A stretch of DNA of 64,000 bases from Amphimedon queenslandica (lineage: Eukaryota > Porifera > Demospongiae > Haplosclerida > Niphatidae): NCBI RefSeq assembly GCF_000090795.2, contig NW_003546435.1:41649-105648 (forward strand), read 5' to 3'. Below, in pieces: positions 22,701-35,800 of the stretch. The translations under genes were made by a program, and so were the position numbers. Under the pieces are notes generated by a model. It was not told the DNA's origin and did no database searches. It saw nothing but the letters and a program-made list of their open reading frames with translations. Within the stretch, counting starts at the first letter, position 1, and each line of letters begins with the position of its first letter.

Positions 22701-23632
22701 CATACAAGTAGATGTATATAGTGGCATTGGTATACACGTAGGTATCTGATTGGTATAAGTATTAGTTGTAAATAATATAAAATCAATTCCAACTACTCAT
22801 AGTTTCTGAGATCTTCTGACTTTATTTGTACATGTTCACCTTACCTTTGTTATTTTTAGCAATTACGAACTCATATTCAAGAGTTGGATGATGTTAAAGG
22901 ACAAATTACGGAAGAGGATCACTCTGATCTGGAATTAGCTATCAAACCAACTCAGGAAAGAATAATAGAGAGTATCATGGCTTTTAAGCATTTGGATCCA
23001 AGCGTAGTCATGATTGGTATGCTACTGGTCACTAATAATAAAATGATTATTCCTTTTAGATGATACTGTACAAGAGCAAGACTATGTTGCTTTATGTAAA
23101 GGTGGAACGGCTGAGGTTACAAGTGAAGTTTGGACCGAACTTAACAGAGAATTGGAAGAATTACAAGAACTGAGTACTACACTGCTTGAGCACGTCAAAG
23201 TATGATTAAATCTACATCAGCTTACAAGTGATTGTAATCTATAACATTTTAGGATCAACACGAGATAGTTGACAGACTGGAAGTACAAGTAAATGAAGCT
23301 GAAGATTATGTTCATGGATCAATGATTACAATTCAAAAGGTAAGGTGAATAATCATTCTTGTGAATATTTTACATGTATATGGAATGAACCCTTTGTGTA
23401 GATGGCAAGAATCAAGGCAATGATGTTACCAGTAGGAGGAGCACTAGTGGGAGGGATTGTTGGAGGAGTAATGGGTGGTCCAGTTGGTTTGTTAGCTGGA
23501 GCTAAAGTGGGTACTGTAGTTGCTGTAGCAGGGGGCACAGCTGGTGCTGTTGGTGGTGGCATCATTGGATATAAACGTGGACAGAATATTAAGGGAACGG
23601 TTGATGATTTAACACCAAAGAAAGAACAATAA
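19719..23632 (+). CDS. STX17: Syntaxin-17
   Basis: Five exons, 19719-19907, 22860-23016, 23060-23199, 23253-23339 and 23402-23632; 804 nt, 267 aa (human 302). STX17 is the Qa-SNARE that drives autophagosome-lysosome fusion and also acts at ER-mitochondria contacts. The N-terminal region (VKLRVLGDRVEQ, VIVPTCLNQL) matches the family start. The SNARE helix covers roughly residues 160-195. The family-defining C-terminal hairpin of two glycine-zipper membrane segments is clear at about 197-252 (GGALVGGIVGGVMGGPVGLL, then AGGTAGAVGGGIIG). A short basic tail KKEQ follows. Intron 1 is 2.95 kb and holds several small repeats, including a MITE with a tRNA-like core; 19908-21094 and 21860-22285 show nothing else I recognise. 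Confidence 0.93.
21095..21345. repeat. AT-rich MITE-like repeat (GCGAAA/ATTTTCG family)
   Basis: In STX17 intron 1. It is framed by GTAGCGAGAAATTTTCGTG on the left and the complementary CACAAAAATTTCCTGCTATG on the right. It contains GGCCATCTTGAACTGTA, whose reverse complement recurs at 37523-37722 and 58735-58935. It is non-coding. Open frames across it are chance. Confidence 0.55.
21676..21858. repeat. Short TIR element
   Basis: Its termini AAGCCCAACATACAC and GTGTATGTTAGGCTT are reverse complements with one mismatch and frame about 180 bp. The family resembles 61729-61893, which has AAGCCCTCC-type ends and the same CAACATGTTG-like inner block. It is non-coding. Confidence 0.65.
22287..22550. 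repeat. MITE with TIRs enclosing a tRNA-like sequence
   Basis: Left terminus TACCATAAATCCTTAAATAA and the reverse complement of the right terminus, TACTGTATTTCCTTAAATAA, agree at most positions and continue into AAAGC and GC-rich CCGGG. The element is about 264 bp. It encloses a sequence with RNA polymerase III promoter boxes (22368-22457). Confidence 0.65.
22368..22457 (+). other. tRNA-like / SINE-type module with intact B box
   Basis: Acceptor-like strands 22368-22374 (GCCCAGG) and 22451-22457 (TCTGGGC) pair in all seven positions, with one G-U. The T arm 22434-22450 has a perfect 5-bp stem and a TTCGAAC loop. A D-arm-like block GTATAGTGGATAATGC has a 4-bp stem. The segment between D arm and T arm does not fold into a normal anticodon arm, and spacing from the acceptor strand is too long. 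It is therefore a decayed tRNA or a tRNA-derived SINE head, not a functional tRNA. Confidence 0.55.
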
Positions 23633-23849
23633 TAAATATAATTCAACTTCAACACACACAACCATACACACTGAGAGTTGATGTATAATTATTTTAACAG
23701 AAATATTGTGATCACAATAAAGTTCATGCATAATTCACTCCAAAGCTAGAATATAATTTAAAACTAATAAATAGTCAAGAAGATCTCTATGATACAATGT
23801 TATAAACTTAAAGAAAAAAGTAAAAAGAAATACAAAGAGGGAACAAATT

Positions 23850-26800
23850 TTAGGAGGAAGTAGTTTGGACAGGAAGAGGAGAGACAGGAGATGATGAATC
23901 AGATTCACTACTAGCATCATTAGGAGAAACTGGTGGCGGGCTTGATGGTACATTTAATAAAGGTACACTTTCACTTGTACTACTACTGCTAGTACTTGGC
24001 TTCATTTTCTTTCCTGCCATCTGTGCATAGCTTTTTCTCTCAGATTTAAGCTCGTCCTATAATTCATTGTAACAACAACTAAATTACAGTCACACCACTA
24101 CCTTGTCATCATCTCTGCTCTCATCATTTGTAGAAGTAGGGGCTGGAGTTGACGATGCTGTATTAGTGCTATTGACTTGTTTAGGAAACTGCTTTGGGTT
24201 ACGTGTGGTGTTACTGCTGCTTTTCCGTGAATCCCTGTGTCTATTTCGTCCTCCACTAGTGCCTTGATTACGACTAGATGGCATATTACGAGGTGCCTAT
24301 GTAAAAATTATAAAAATAAAACCAGCTAAATTTATTGTGATAACTAAAATGTTGCTGATTACTCCAATCAATTTACTTGTTATAATATTATAACTATACG
24401 ATCTTATTAAAAAAAATACTCTCAATTGTATGAAACAATGTTAAAGGTGGAGTTTGTAATTGCAGGTATATTCTGTGACAAACTCAGTGGAAGGTACCTA
24501 ATGGATTTGCAGACTATGCTAGACATTTAGGTACAACAGTTAAATACCCAATTATAAATGTACTGTATTAATAGAAAGCTGCTAAAACTTTACAGGACAA
24601 CACATAATCACACACAAAGCAACTACTGTATAGCTAGAAAATTTGGTGGAGTAAAATTTTGGTGAATTTGGCAAATAGAGGTTTATTTGCCAAATTTTCG
24701 TCTCCAATTTAATAGGGGTCCATAGAAGCATGCACAGAGTTAAAATTTTGCCAAAATTTTAACCTCCGAACAGCTTTTAAAGTCAATTTGCCAAATTTTA
24801 ACACTCCAAATTTCTAGCTATAATGGTACATGTATAATCAAACAGGGTATCATTCAATTACATTGTGCCTTGGATTGCTTGTCTCTTTTTCACCAGTCTG
24901 TAATGATGATGAAGCCTATAGCAATAAAATAGAAAGGATAATAAAAACAAAGTCATTGTTTGGCAATGGCCAGTAAACAATTAATTAATTGGCCTCTGAC
25001 TCATTTATACCATTAACATGTACATGGGCAAAAGAGCTTCAACTTTTCTCTTCCTCCAATCAAACCCTTTTAAAATATTTTTCACTACTTCAGGTAAAAA
25101 TAAGTGAGCAAAAATATGAACCACTCATGAATAATTCACTGTGATGTTTTGATGACCAATGAGGCATTAAAATTATGTAAATTCTAGGGCCGAGCCGGGG
25201 CCAAGAATGTGTACACATTCGTTTTCACAAATTGTGATTAAAATTAAAAAAAAAGCTATTATTGCTGATAATAGTAATAGAAAAAAGGCTACAGGCTCTT
25301 CTTAATGTCAGACAGATCACAACCTGCTCTCAGTTCCAGAGAGAACCCACTGCTTTTGACAGGATCAGTGGCTCAGATGGCAGAACTTGAAAAGGAACAT
25401 GTACGTCACATCCACTCAATGAGTTATAGAGCTTAGGGGGAGAAGTAGAGTAGATGGTTACTCTAATAATAGTTGGTGGTCGTCGGGGTGGTGAGCTACC
25501 CTATACATGGAAATTTGAGGGCACAGAGGGGTAATTCTTAGCATGTGAGTGTACGTACAATTAGAACTTATTACAGTATTGTTGCAAATGTGAATTATAA
25601 TTGATGGCGATTCTTCATTATTTCAAAAGAGCATCTGTTCACTCTGCTGAACCAAGAAAAGAAGAGGCATCTTCTTGCCCAGTCCTCAAGGTGCGCTGAG
25701 TGCCTTTGTGCCTCCTAAATCTATTGCCTTGGCCAATGAAGAAGTAAACTCAGAACTTAAAAGACCAACAAAAGGAAACGGGAAGAGTACAATGTGTATT
25801 TATGCCTCACGTTGAACTTACAGACAAGAGAGTTGGATATTACTGAATACTCTAAGTCACAAGAGATTGGATATCAATTTGCAGCTGCATTTGCCTTACT
25901 ACGAAAAGATCCAACCTCTTCATAAACTTTACTGTGAGAAATTGAGAAATCTTCTTGCCCAGTCCTCAAGGTGCGTTGAGTGCCTTTGTGCTTCCTAAAT
26001 CTATCGCCTTGACAATGAAGAAGTGAACTTAGAACTTAAAAGACCAACAAAAAGGAAACAGAAAGAGTACAATGTGTATTCAGAAGAAGAGAAGGTGAGG
26101 ATTTCCCAGAGAGCTGCTGAGATGGGGGTGACTAACACAGTCAAGCATCATAATAAAGGAGACTTCTCTAACAGATAATTGAAAGAATGTACCATCCGTA
26201 CTTGGATGAACCAAGACAAAAAGGAGTTAGCATCCAGAAAGTATACATGTACATGCAGGAATGGAAATGATCCTCTCATGGAAGTGAGTAACTCAGTATC
26301 AAGAAAAAGAGGAAGGCCTTTATTGTTGGGAGATAAGCAGCTTCAGTTGTAAACACTCATATCGTAATAGCAACTGGAAAGGGGATAGTGAATGGCTATG
26401 ATAGAACTTGCTTGAGATAAATGGTGGTCATATAGTCCCTATAGGGTGCTAAGTTCTGCAAGTAATTATTGCATTACGGTATCTACCCACACTCATGATT
26501 TGGATGGCAAGATACAGTGTAGCTACATGGGGAAACGAGGAACAAGAGGCCTTCGTGGCTTNNNNNNNNNNCAGATACAGACCTGTCTACTATACTATGT
26601 AAAACATATCGTATCTATATGATGCCATTTTAAGGAATTAACTAGTTAATAACCATATTGAGCATGCGCATACCCATGTTAAGCACATTTCATGCAATGG
26701 CTGACAAGGAAGGGGCGAAGCAGTGAAGCTGTCGACATCGTTTTCTCCTCGTCCTCTTTACTGAACAGTGGTCTGCTTTATTGGGGATAGGGAAGGAGAA

Positions 26801-29800
26801 CGCTGGTGGAGAGAGAAAGAATTAGGCAACTGAGGAGAGTTGAGAAGACCGTTAGGTTGGAAACTGAAGAGAGTGAGCGAAAAGGAGTGGAAAGGACCTA
26901 AATCTAGAAGGGATGCTTTCCAAGCGACTTCCCATAGCCCACTCAGTGCTTCGAGTAGTGTTTACAGAACAAAGCCCTTCCTAGCTTCAATTACAGCACT
27001 TTTCTCAACTTTCCTGAGGCGACTGTTCATTGTCGGCCTTTAAAAATTAGGAAACTTTCTTATCTTCTCAGAGGATGACAACTATAGACCTAAAATTACT
27101 TCACTTGATCAATTCTGTTTTATTTTATTGAATTAAATTTATTTTTAAGATTGTTTACTTAGTGACAGGTCCTATATCTCTAGATATCAGACCTATCCTG
27201 ACCTCTTCTAACCACAGGTCCGTTATCTACAGATATCGGTTCCTTTGAGTGACGTCATATATATATATATATATATACAATATCTGATATACTAGTGACA
27301 TAGATCAAAGGAGCTACAAGGTCTGCTACTAGTGATGGCAGACCTGCCATGAGCCTCAGGTCTACAGCCATAGAGCACTACCACCTAGTCTATATACATA
27401 TTACAGCCTTAAAATTGAAAACTACCATTAAATTATCCACCCGCCTGCCCGTTTATGAAGGAGATACAATGAATTTAATTGCCATAGCCTTAAGTATTAG
27501 TTAAAAAACAGTAAAGAGTGCTGCTGTATGGCCAGCAATGGCATGATGGGTGGAGTCTAGACAGCAGTACAGCACAAGATTACAGCACAGGTTATCAAGA
27601 CTCCACCCTTAGTGGCCATACTGCATACTATGCTATAAATGACTGGTTCGTTTTACTTGTAATAATTATGTTGCAAAGTATTCCATTTCAATATCAATTT
27701 CGCAATTTCTTTATGCTACAAGAGAGTGATGGATCATCACAAACTAAAGCTAAAAAAATCCCTCTGAGGCCAGATATCTCTCACTCAATTGAGAATGCTG
27801 TCATCAATGCAATGAGAAACTGCTATAAACCAGTGAAATCTGTACTAAGGAATGAAGCTGCCAAAGGTGATGCTACTGCTCTTGGATTGAACATACAACT
27901 CAAGAAACTGGGGTTTATTGTAAATCTTCCCTTTCTTTGTGATGTCTTTGATACTCTGGATAGTCTCTCAAAAGCTTAACCAAGTTGATCTTCTGGAAAT
28001 AGAAAGTCTTGTAAAGAAAAAACTTTCAGTACTAGAACTCACATCCCCCTTAAAGGGATATAGTGTTAATTCTGGCCATTTACATGTAGCTTGACTAGAA
28101 CTACTTTCATTTCTATTTTAGGCAAAGAAACAAGCTTCTTTTAAAGTTGCAGTACAAAAAAGCCTGAAGTATCTTAAATTCATAGGTGAAAGAATGGGGA
28201 CAAGCAAGTGACCGAGATAGCGGCTATTGGTGCCATCCTTGGTGCTCATTTGGAAAGCCTAGGGTTTGAGAATGCCTATTGCTTAATAGGAAAATATCTG
28301 ACACTAAAAAAGAACAATCACAATTTCGAAGTAAGTTATAATTATACAAAATTACAAATAAGTTTATCTCGTATTAATAGGACTGGTTACTAGAAGAGCT
28401 TCAAAATGACATCTACTATGAAGGATATGCTTGGGAATGATACTATCTTGCTTATGGAGGATGTCTGGAATCAAAGGGCAGAAGACAAACCCCTAGTTGA
28501 GGGTCACCGGTGCAACTAGAGTCTTTCATGCAGGAGTGGACATTCATAAAACAAACTGGCTAGAGAAACATAAATAGAATTTATGCATAAAAGAGAATTG
28601 CTGATGATAAAAAAAAAAGAAAATACAGAAATACTCAACAATGTCCAAAATGTATTATCTCAGAAAAGAAAAATTGTAGTAGACACATGTATCAATGATG
28701 ACCAACAAAAAGGAAAAAGGAAGAGTACAATGTGTATTCAGAAGAAGAGAAGGTGAGGATTGCCCAGAGAGCTGCTGAGATGGGGATAACTAACACAGTC
28801 AAGCATCATAATAAAGGTGACTTCTCTAACAGATCATTGAAAGAATGTACTGTCTGTACTTGGATGAACCAAGACAAAAGGAGTTAGCATCTAGAAAGGA
28901 AATGATCCTCTCATAGAGGTGAGTAACTTAGGATCAAGAAAAAGAGGAAGGCCTTTATTGTTGGGAAATAAGCAGCTTCAGTTGTAAACACTCATATCGT
29001 AATAGCAACTGGAAAGGGGATAGTGAATGGCTATGACAGAACTTGCTTGAGATAAATGGTGGTCATATAGACCCTATAGGGCGCTAATTTCTGCAAGTAA
29101 TTATTGCATTACGGTATCCACCCACACTCAAGATTTGGAGGACAAGATACAGTGTAGCTACATGGGGAAACAAGGAACAAGAGGCCTTCATGGCTTCCAG
29201 AGCTTGCCTGAGTGGCAATAAATGCCAAAAACAGTGAAGAATAAAGCCCAGAATGTCTCCTGAGAAAAAGCGTCATTGCACTTGAAGCAACTTGTCCACA
29301 AAGGCTGCTTTTAGCCTCCTATCCATTGGTTTTGCCTTGTTTTGCCAACCACCAGGAGAATTTCGAAATTTTTTTTATTAAAGAATGCGGATAGGATACG
29401 GAAATTTACGGATAGTGTCTCATATACGGTATCTATAATTGCTTCTAGAAGTTAGCACCCTATAGGGTCTTCATATTAGCTTTTCTAAAGAGCGGGCTAG
29501 AAGTGTTTTGAAGAGAATGGGTTACGTAAAACAAAAAGCCAACACAAAGATGAGTGTGAAGTCAGATGACTTTGAAACCATGAAGCACCAATTTTTGTTT
29601 GATGTCACTTGTATAACTGATATTGAGGATATACCTAGTGCTCTCATTGTCAATTGGGATCATACAGGTCTGAAATGTGTTCCAGTTGGTCAGTGGACTA
29701 TGGCCAAGGAGGGATCAACGAGAGTAGCTGTTCCTGGAACAAATGATAAGAGGCCAATAACAGCATTGTTTGCTGGCACAATGTCTGGAGACTTCCTCCC

Positions 29801-32800
29801 TCCACAGATAATTTATAGTGTTATAATAAAATAATGTGAAGTATATAGTTGATTGATAATGTGGTAAGATAAAGAAATGTCTGCCTTCTAAGTTTTCTTC
29901 CTTCAATTCTGATTTGATCTTTTTTAGGTCCACCTTCCTCTTCATTGTGTCCTTTGAGCTCTCTAACTGATATTTTGTTCCCAATATTCCTTGGAGCTTT
30001 TTCTTATTTTGATATCTACTTTCAGATGATATAAGATCATTAGACAAGGAATTTTCAGGCCACCTTGTTCCAGGTCTTTAGAATACCTCTTCTTACCAGT
30101 TACTTAGTATAAAATATTTCCATCCCTTCTGAAAAATGATCCACACAAAGCAGAGATATAATGTGGAATGTGGCCAACCGTTTCACCAGTTCCTTCCAAA
30201 ACAGCAGTAGAGTAGAGATCATAAATATTGTCATCCTTCGGTCGACAGGTCAGAAACTGGCCAATTGAGGCTGACCATGTCTCTTTATACACATGATTGA
30301 TATCCTCTAACACAGCTTTCTATCACCAACTCTTTTGCCATGTCTTTCAACGTGCTTATTTCAAAATGGTGGCTCATTATTATTCATGCATGGTAATTAA
30401 TTAATTTTAACTCTCCAAACTATTACAAAATGGTGGTACTTCAAAAAATTCACAAAATTTGGCCTCACGAATTCCTGCTAATTCATCATTCACAAAAATT
30501 TCTGCCTATAGAGTATGAGTCAGGCTACAAAGAACATTAGCTGAGTGAGATACAAGTAGATGTTGATTAGTGTGATTAGATTATCCTCCAATAGGTGATA
30601 GTGTAAACTTAAAAGTAAAACCTTCACTTGTGGTGGAAGACTTGCAGTGTTGTCTCTACTAGTGACAAGGGATACATGCAGCTCAGAGGGATTCTCATTG
30701 GGGAGAACATCAAAATGATGACCGTGGTAATGATATCAACCAATGCAATAAAGAGGATTAAGAAGAGGGAGTTTATTGATTTAACATGGCTCCTGAATGA
30801 CTCCTTCGCTCAGAAAGATGTCCTAATCAGACACTATTTGCCAGAGATCATAATCTCCTTTCAATCAAAGAACACAGATCAGTCATATATATTCATAAGG
30901 TCAAGGGCATTTTCATTACAGGCAGTAGCTCTAAAGGAAGAGAACATAAACCTGTTGTTGAGGGACATGAGAGAAGTCCAATGGCTTTTATATGACACAG
31001 TTTCAAGAGAGTGGGCAACGGCTAAGGCTATAACGAGAAATCAATCTTCTTATTAAATCAACATACATGTAGATGCTACTGTTTTAAAACTGTCTCTGTT
31101 TTGTGCCTTCAACTCATTCAACATAAATGCTACAGCCTTGATACAGACACTAAGTTAAGGGCAATAAAGTATGCAACAGTTAAACACACCTAGAAGGGCT
31201 GTCACTGTCAGCTCTTATTCCAGCTAGCTTGTTGATGTTGAGCTTTTTTCTTTTCTGTTCACTCATCAATACTGGTTCACTTCGTAGTTCATATGTGTTT
31301 TTACATCATTTTATTGGGGCAAGCAAAAGCGAGCCCCACTGAAGCGAAGCTCTTCTGTATGTACTTGTGTTTACAGTCACACCTATTCTGGTCACACCCA
31401 GGCCAGATGTGTGCACAAGGTATCTATTTATGTCAATGACTTAATGCGGTAGGATGAAATATTGTAAAAACACATGTAAACTAAATTCTGTGAAGTAAAT
31501 ACAACTACTTTAACAAAGAAGCTTTGGATTTCCTTTATGTAACTGTTCTTAAACTCTTGGTCACTGATGAGTAGTAACGAAGATAGGAAGCGTCTCTGGG
31601 AAGGCAATGTCGGTTCCTTAAAGGTTAGCACGCCTTATAACTTCTCCAAAGTATGAGTAAAGAAATATGATGACACTACTTTTCTGTCCTTCATTGTCAA
31701 AACAGTATGGGATGCTATTGAAGATATCACGAACACCATCTCAATATCTAGTGACAGCGAACTTCTTCAGCCCCAATACGAGAGAGTAACAGATGGCAGT
31801 GTTGTGCTAGTTAACTATAACTGTAACTAAATCTATTTTAGTATGGCAAAATTGTAATACTAATTAACTAAACTAATATGCTTCTATTTGTGTCAAATTA
31901 AGTAGTAGTCTCGCCCCGCCCCTTCGCTACCTGCGGAGGAAGGGTCTGGAGACACTCAAGGTAAAAGTGTGTGGAAAGAAGAACACGTGGTTAGCTCTAC
32001 GTCATGTGACAGAGGAGACCAGATCCGTCAAAACAGCTTAAACAGATACTTTGCAGCTAAGAAAAGATGAGGATACAGTCTCTTGGACATCTCTTGCAGA
32101 TTTGAGAGCAGCAACTCTTCACAGAGCGCCATAATATTTACTTTTTATTGATGACGTTTTATTGTAAACACGTGACAGTATTATTACGTCATAAATGCGA
32201 TGGCGTCGTTGTAGTAAGCAGCACAGTAATGCTGCTCTTAAACTTTGAGAAAGAAGTCCAGGGAGCGTTACAGGCTCCTTCCTTCCTTTATTTGGTCCTC
32301 ATTCTTCTTCTTTTGTCTGAAACAGAGCTCTTCGGTCACATGACTTCTTGTCCTACACGTGGTTCGAGCAATCTGATTGGGACGTGGATTTCTCTGCATG
32401 AGCACACATTTTTACCTTGAGTGTCTCCAGACCCTTCCTCCGCAGGTAGCAAAGGGGCGGGGCGAGACTAATTAAGTAGAATCATAACTAAAATGAGTAA
32501 TGCAAACTAGAACTAGAATCAAGAGTCTTTTTTGCACTAGTATTAACCACACCTTCCAATTAATTAAACTTCTCCTTCTTGTGACACACCTACTTTTCAC
32601 ATGGTGGACTTCGCTGCTGTAAGGATCCTCTTCAATCCATTCTCAACAGTTAGTAATGACATCTGGAAGGCCCCGGGAAAGCTCTGTGTGGGAATATTTC
32701 GAGTTTAATGAAGAAGGGAACAAGAGTATTTGCATTGTAGAAGTTGGGGATGGCCAGAATGAGCCCAAGCTCTGTGGGATCAAGATCGCTGGCAAATATC

Positions 32801-35800
32801 CCACTAACTTGAGAAAGCATCTAGAGAAATTCCACAAGAAGGAACGCCAAGATATGGAGAAAAAGGGAGGAAAAAGGAGGAAGCCAAGAAGGTCATTGTT
32901 ACGTTCTCTACAAAAAACAAGTCGCTGACACCAACAATTGAATCATGTATTCAGGGAAAGAAACCTTATGAGCCTGGTAGTCCCATCTACTGTTCCCTAA
33001 TGAAAAAGTTCGTAATATTAGTCGCTACCAGCAGTTCCCCAGTTAGTATTGTCGAAAACAAAGAATTAAGAAGCTTTCTCAATGAATTAAACCCTAGGTT
33101 TTCTGTTCCTTCTCGTAATACCATGGATAGAGAGATGTCAAAGTTACTTACAGAGCTTAAGAGAAGAATTTCTTTTTCGCTTCAAGGAGGAAAAAAGCTT
33201 TGACCATTGATATTTGGTCAAAGAAAGGAATGTTGGAATCATTACTAGGTGTTACTGGTCACTGTTTTTTGAAGAAAAGCCTTTCTTCATTTCATTGTAC
33301 CCTAGCAGTGAAGTGATTTACTCATCCTCACACAGCAGAAAGAGTTCTTCAGATAACAAGAGATATTCTTCGAGACTAGGAAATAGATGTGATAGAGTCA
33401 GTAGGATTGTAACTGACTACAGTTCAAATATGGTTGCTGTGTTTAGAGAAGACAGTCAAGTTATACTGGAGGAGAAGGAAGACGAGAGAGAGGAGGAGGA
33501 GGTAATAGAGGAGGTGATAGAGCAGGTGATAGAGGAGGTGATGGAGGAAGTGATAATGGAGGCTCCGGTTGATGATGACGAATTCGAATCTGCTCTTGAC
33601 AATACTTTGGTCCTGGAAGAGATAGAAGCATTTCATAATGCAGAGATTCAGCATGATTCCGTCTTTTTGAGTCTGAATAGACTGAATTGCTTCTCCAATA
33701 CTTTAAAAATGGTTGCTCAACAATTTGATACTTGTCCTTCAGTAAAAAAAAATATTGGCTGAAGTATTTACACTTGTAAAAAAGTTCAATGAATCAAGTA
33801 AGGCAACAGAGAAGCTAATAGCACTGTCTAAGAAGAAACTACTAAGTCATTGCCCTACCTGTTGGAGTTCTACCCACATTGTGGTGTAACGACTTCTAGA
33901 GCTTAGAGTCTATGTGACTGACATATGCCAAGAGTTCGAATGGAATTGTCTTCTTAACAGTGATTGGAAGATGTTGGAAAACTACAAAGCTCTACTCGAT
34001 CCTTTTGCACATTATACCCAGTTGGCTAGTTCAGAGAACTGCACTTCAATTTCATCCATAATACCTATTGTATTGGAACTTGGAATGCATCTAAAAGAAA
34101 TAGGGGGAAAACCGGGGATGGCCGCGCTGAGTAATATGATAGTTCAGGAGCTTAATCGACGTTTCAAAGAGTTTATGACACTAGATCTACTTACTTTGAT
34201 CCTATTTATGTTGCTGCTACTTATCTTCTTTGTTATGGCTTGCTCTTTCACGAGAGCAGACCATTGAGGCTAAGAGGGCAATTATTTCATTTAGTAAGAC
34301 AGATGATAGCTCTGAGTTAGATGACTAATTCCAGAATAACTCTGAATCTCAATCATTAGAGCCTCCAAAAAAGAAATTTAAACACTTTGCTGTAATACTA
34401 GCAAGAAACAGAGAAAGCCTGTCACAGTCACTTGATAAAATTTCAAAAATTGAAGAGGAGATGTGCTTATATGATAACTAGAATCTGGACATAAATGAAG
34501 ACATTGACCCGATTATGTTTTGGCTTTCATGCTCTCAATCATATCCAAAGCTCTTTGATGTTGTAGGTGACATTTTGTCAATTCCTGCGTCATCTGCACC
34601 AGTAGAAAGGGTTTTTTCCATCAGTGGAGATGCTTGCAGAGGAAAATAAAATCGTTTGAGTGGAAAAAATTTAGAAAGGGAGACTCTACTCCGAATGAAC
34701 AGGGCTATTTTGCTTGACTAATTTTGTTTTGTTGAATTACATTGTTGATAATTAAAACCAGAACTAAAACTATAACTAAAAATAATTGTTAAAGATTAAT
34801 CATAACTAGAATAAGGCATTTATATCTTAGCTCTAACTAGAACTTTAACTAATAATATTTTTTTTTGAGTACTATAACTACAACTAAAATGCTACAGATA
34901 AACCAAAACAACACTGATAGACGGTGAGATTATACATGTATCTGTCATTTATGATGAACATCAAAGTGTACAGTCTGTAATTTTCAAATGTAACTTGTAT
35001 ACAATGACATTTATGAATGTACTAAGTGCAAGTCAAAATGCAAGCACTCTAAAGCGAAAAAATATACCTTTGCAAAGTTATTTCTTAACGATAGCAATGC
35101 ATGGTTCTTCATATAATGTGACAATGTTTAATAACGTATTATCATCTCTAAATTTGCAAGAAGCACATTCAATTGAGGAGTAACTACTGTCCATTGATTC
35201 AATCAAATTGCAAGTTGACAGTAACAATGTAGTTACTGCCATTACTCAATAGATGTATAGCCATTAACCAATTAACCTTTCTCTCATTTTTGGTCAGTTT
35301 TGTGGACTTTTGTCAATAATAATAAATAAATAAAAATTTGACTCTGATTTATTTGTAAATTCGTCATAACTATAGCCTATATAATTACAGTACATATCAA
35401 AAAAAGGCTAAGTAGCTACCCCGCAGTTACTCTACTTTTGCGTAGGTAGTTTGTTGCTCCTTCTCTGCACATGCTTACTACAACATTAGCAGGACAGTAG
35501 CGCAACAGTAGAAGACAGTAGTGTGACAGCAGAATGGAGCAAATACAGTACATCCTAAACGGGCTTCTAGGAGAGAGTGGCGTTATAGATTAACTTGGAG
35601 AGAACAGACAGCCAAAAGAAGAATCCATAAGTTCTACTACTGTGACCAGGTGGGATCGCAGCATGACGCAACGAAGAGTAACAAAGAGTAGCAAAGTAGT
35701 AACGAAGTACCTACGAACTACCTTCAAGGTTCTCTTCTCTAGTGTACCCTACTTAGCCTTTTTTTGATGTGTACTGTATTTCACAACAAACAAAAGCATG

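Noticed and set aside
23353-23661. Pro/Thr/Ala-rich 102-codon minus-strand frame
   Set aside because: Antisense shadow of the glycine-zipper exon of STX17.
32148-32420. 90-codon frame
   Set aside because: Lies wholly inside the Mutator-type MITE; hydrophobic look is chance and no family matches.
33424-33654. 76-codon minus-strand frame rich in His, Leu and Tyr
   Set aside because: Shadow of the Glu/Val-rich repeat in the hAT transposase on the other strand.
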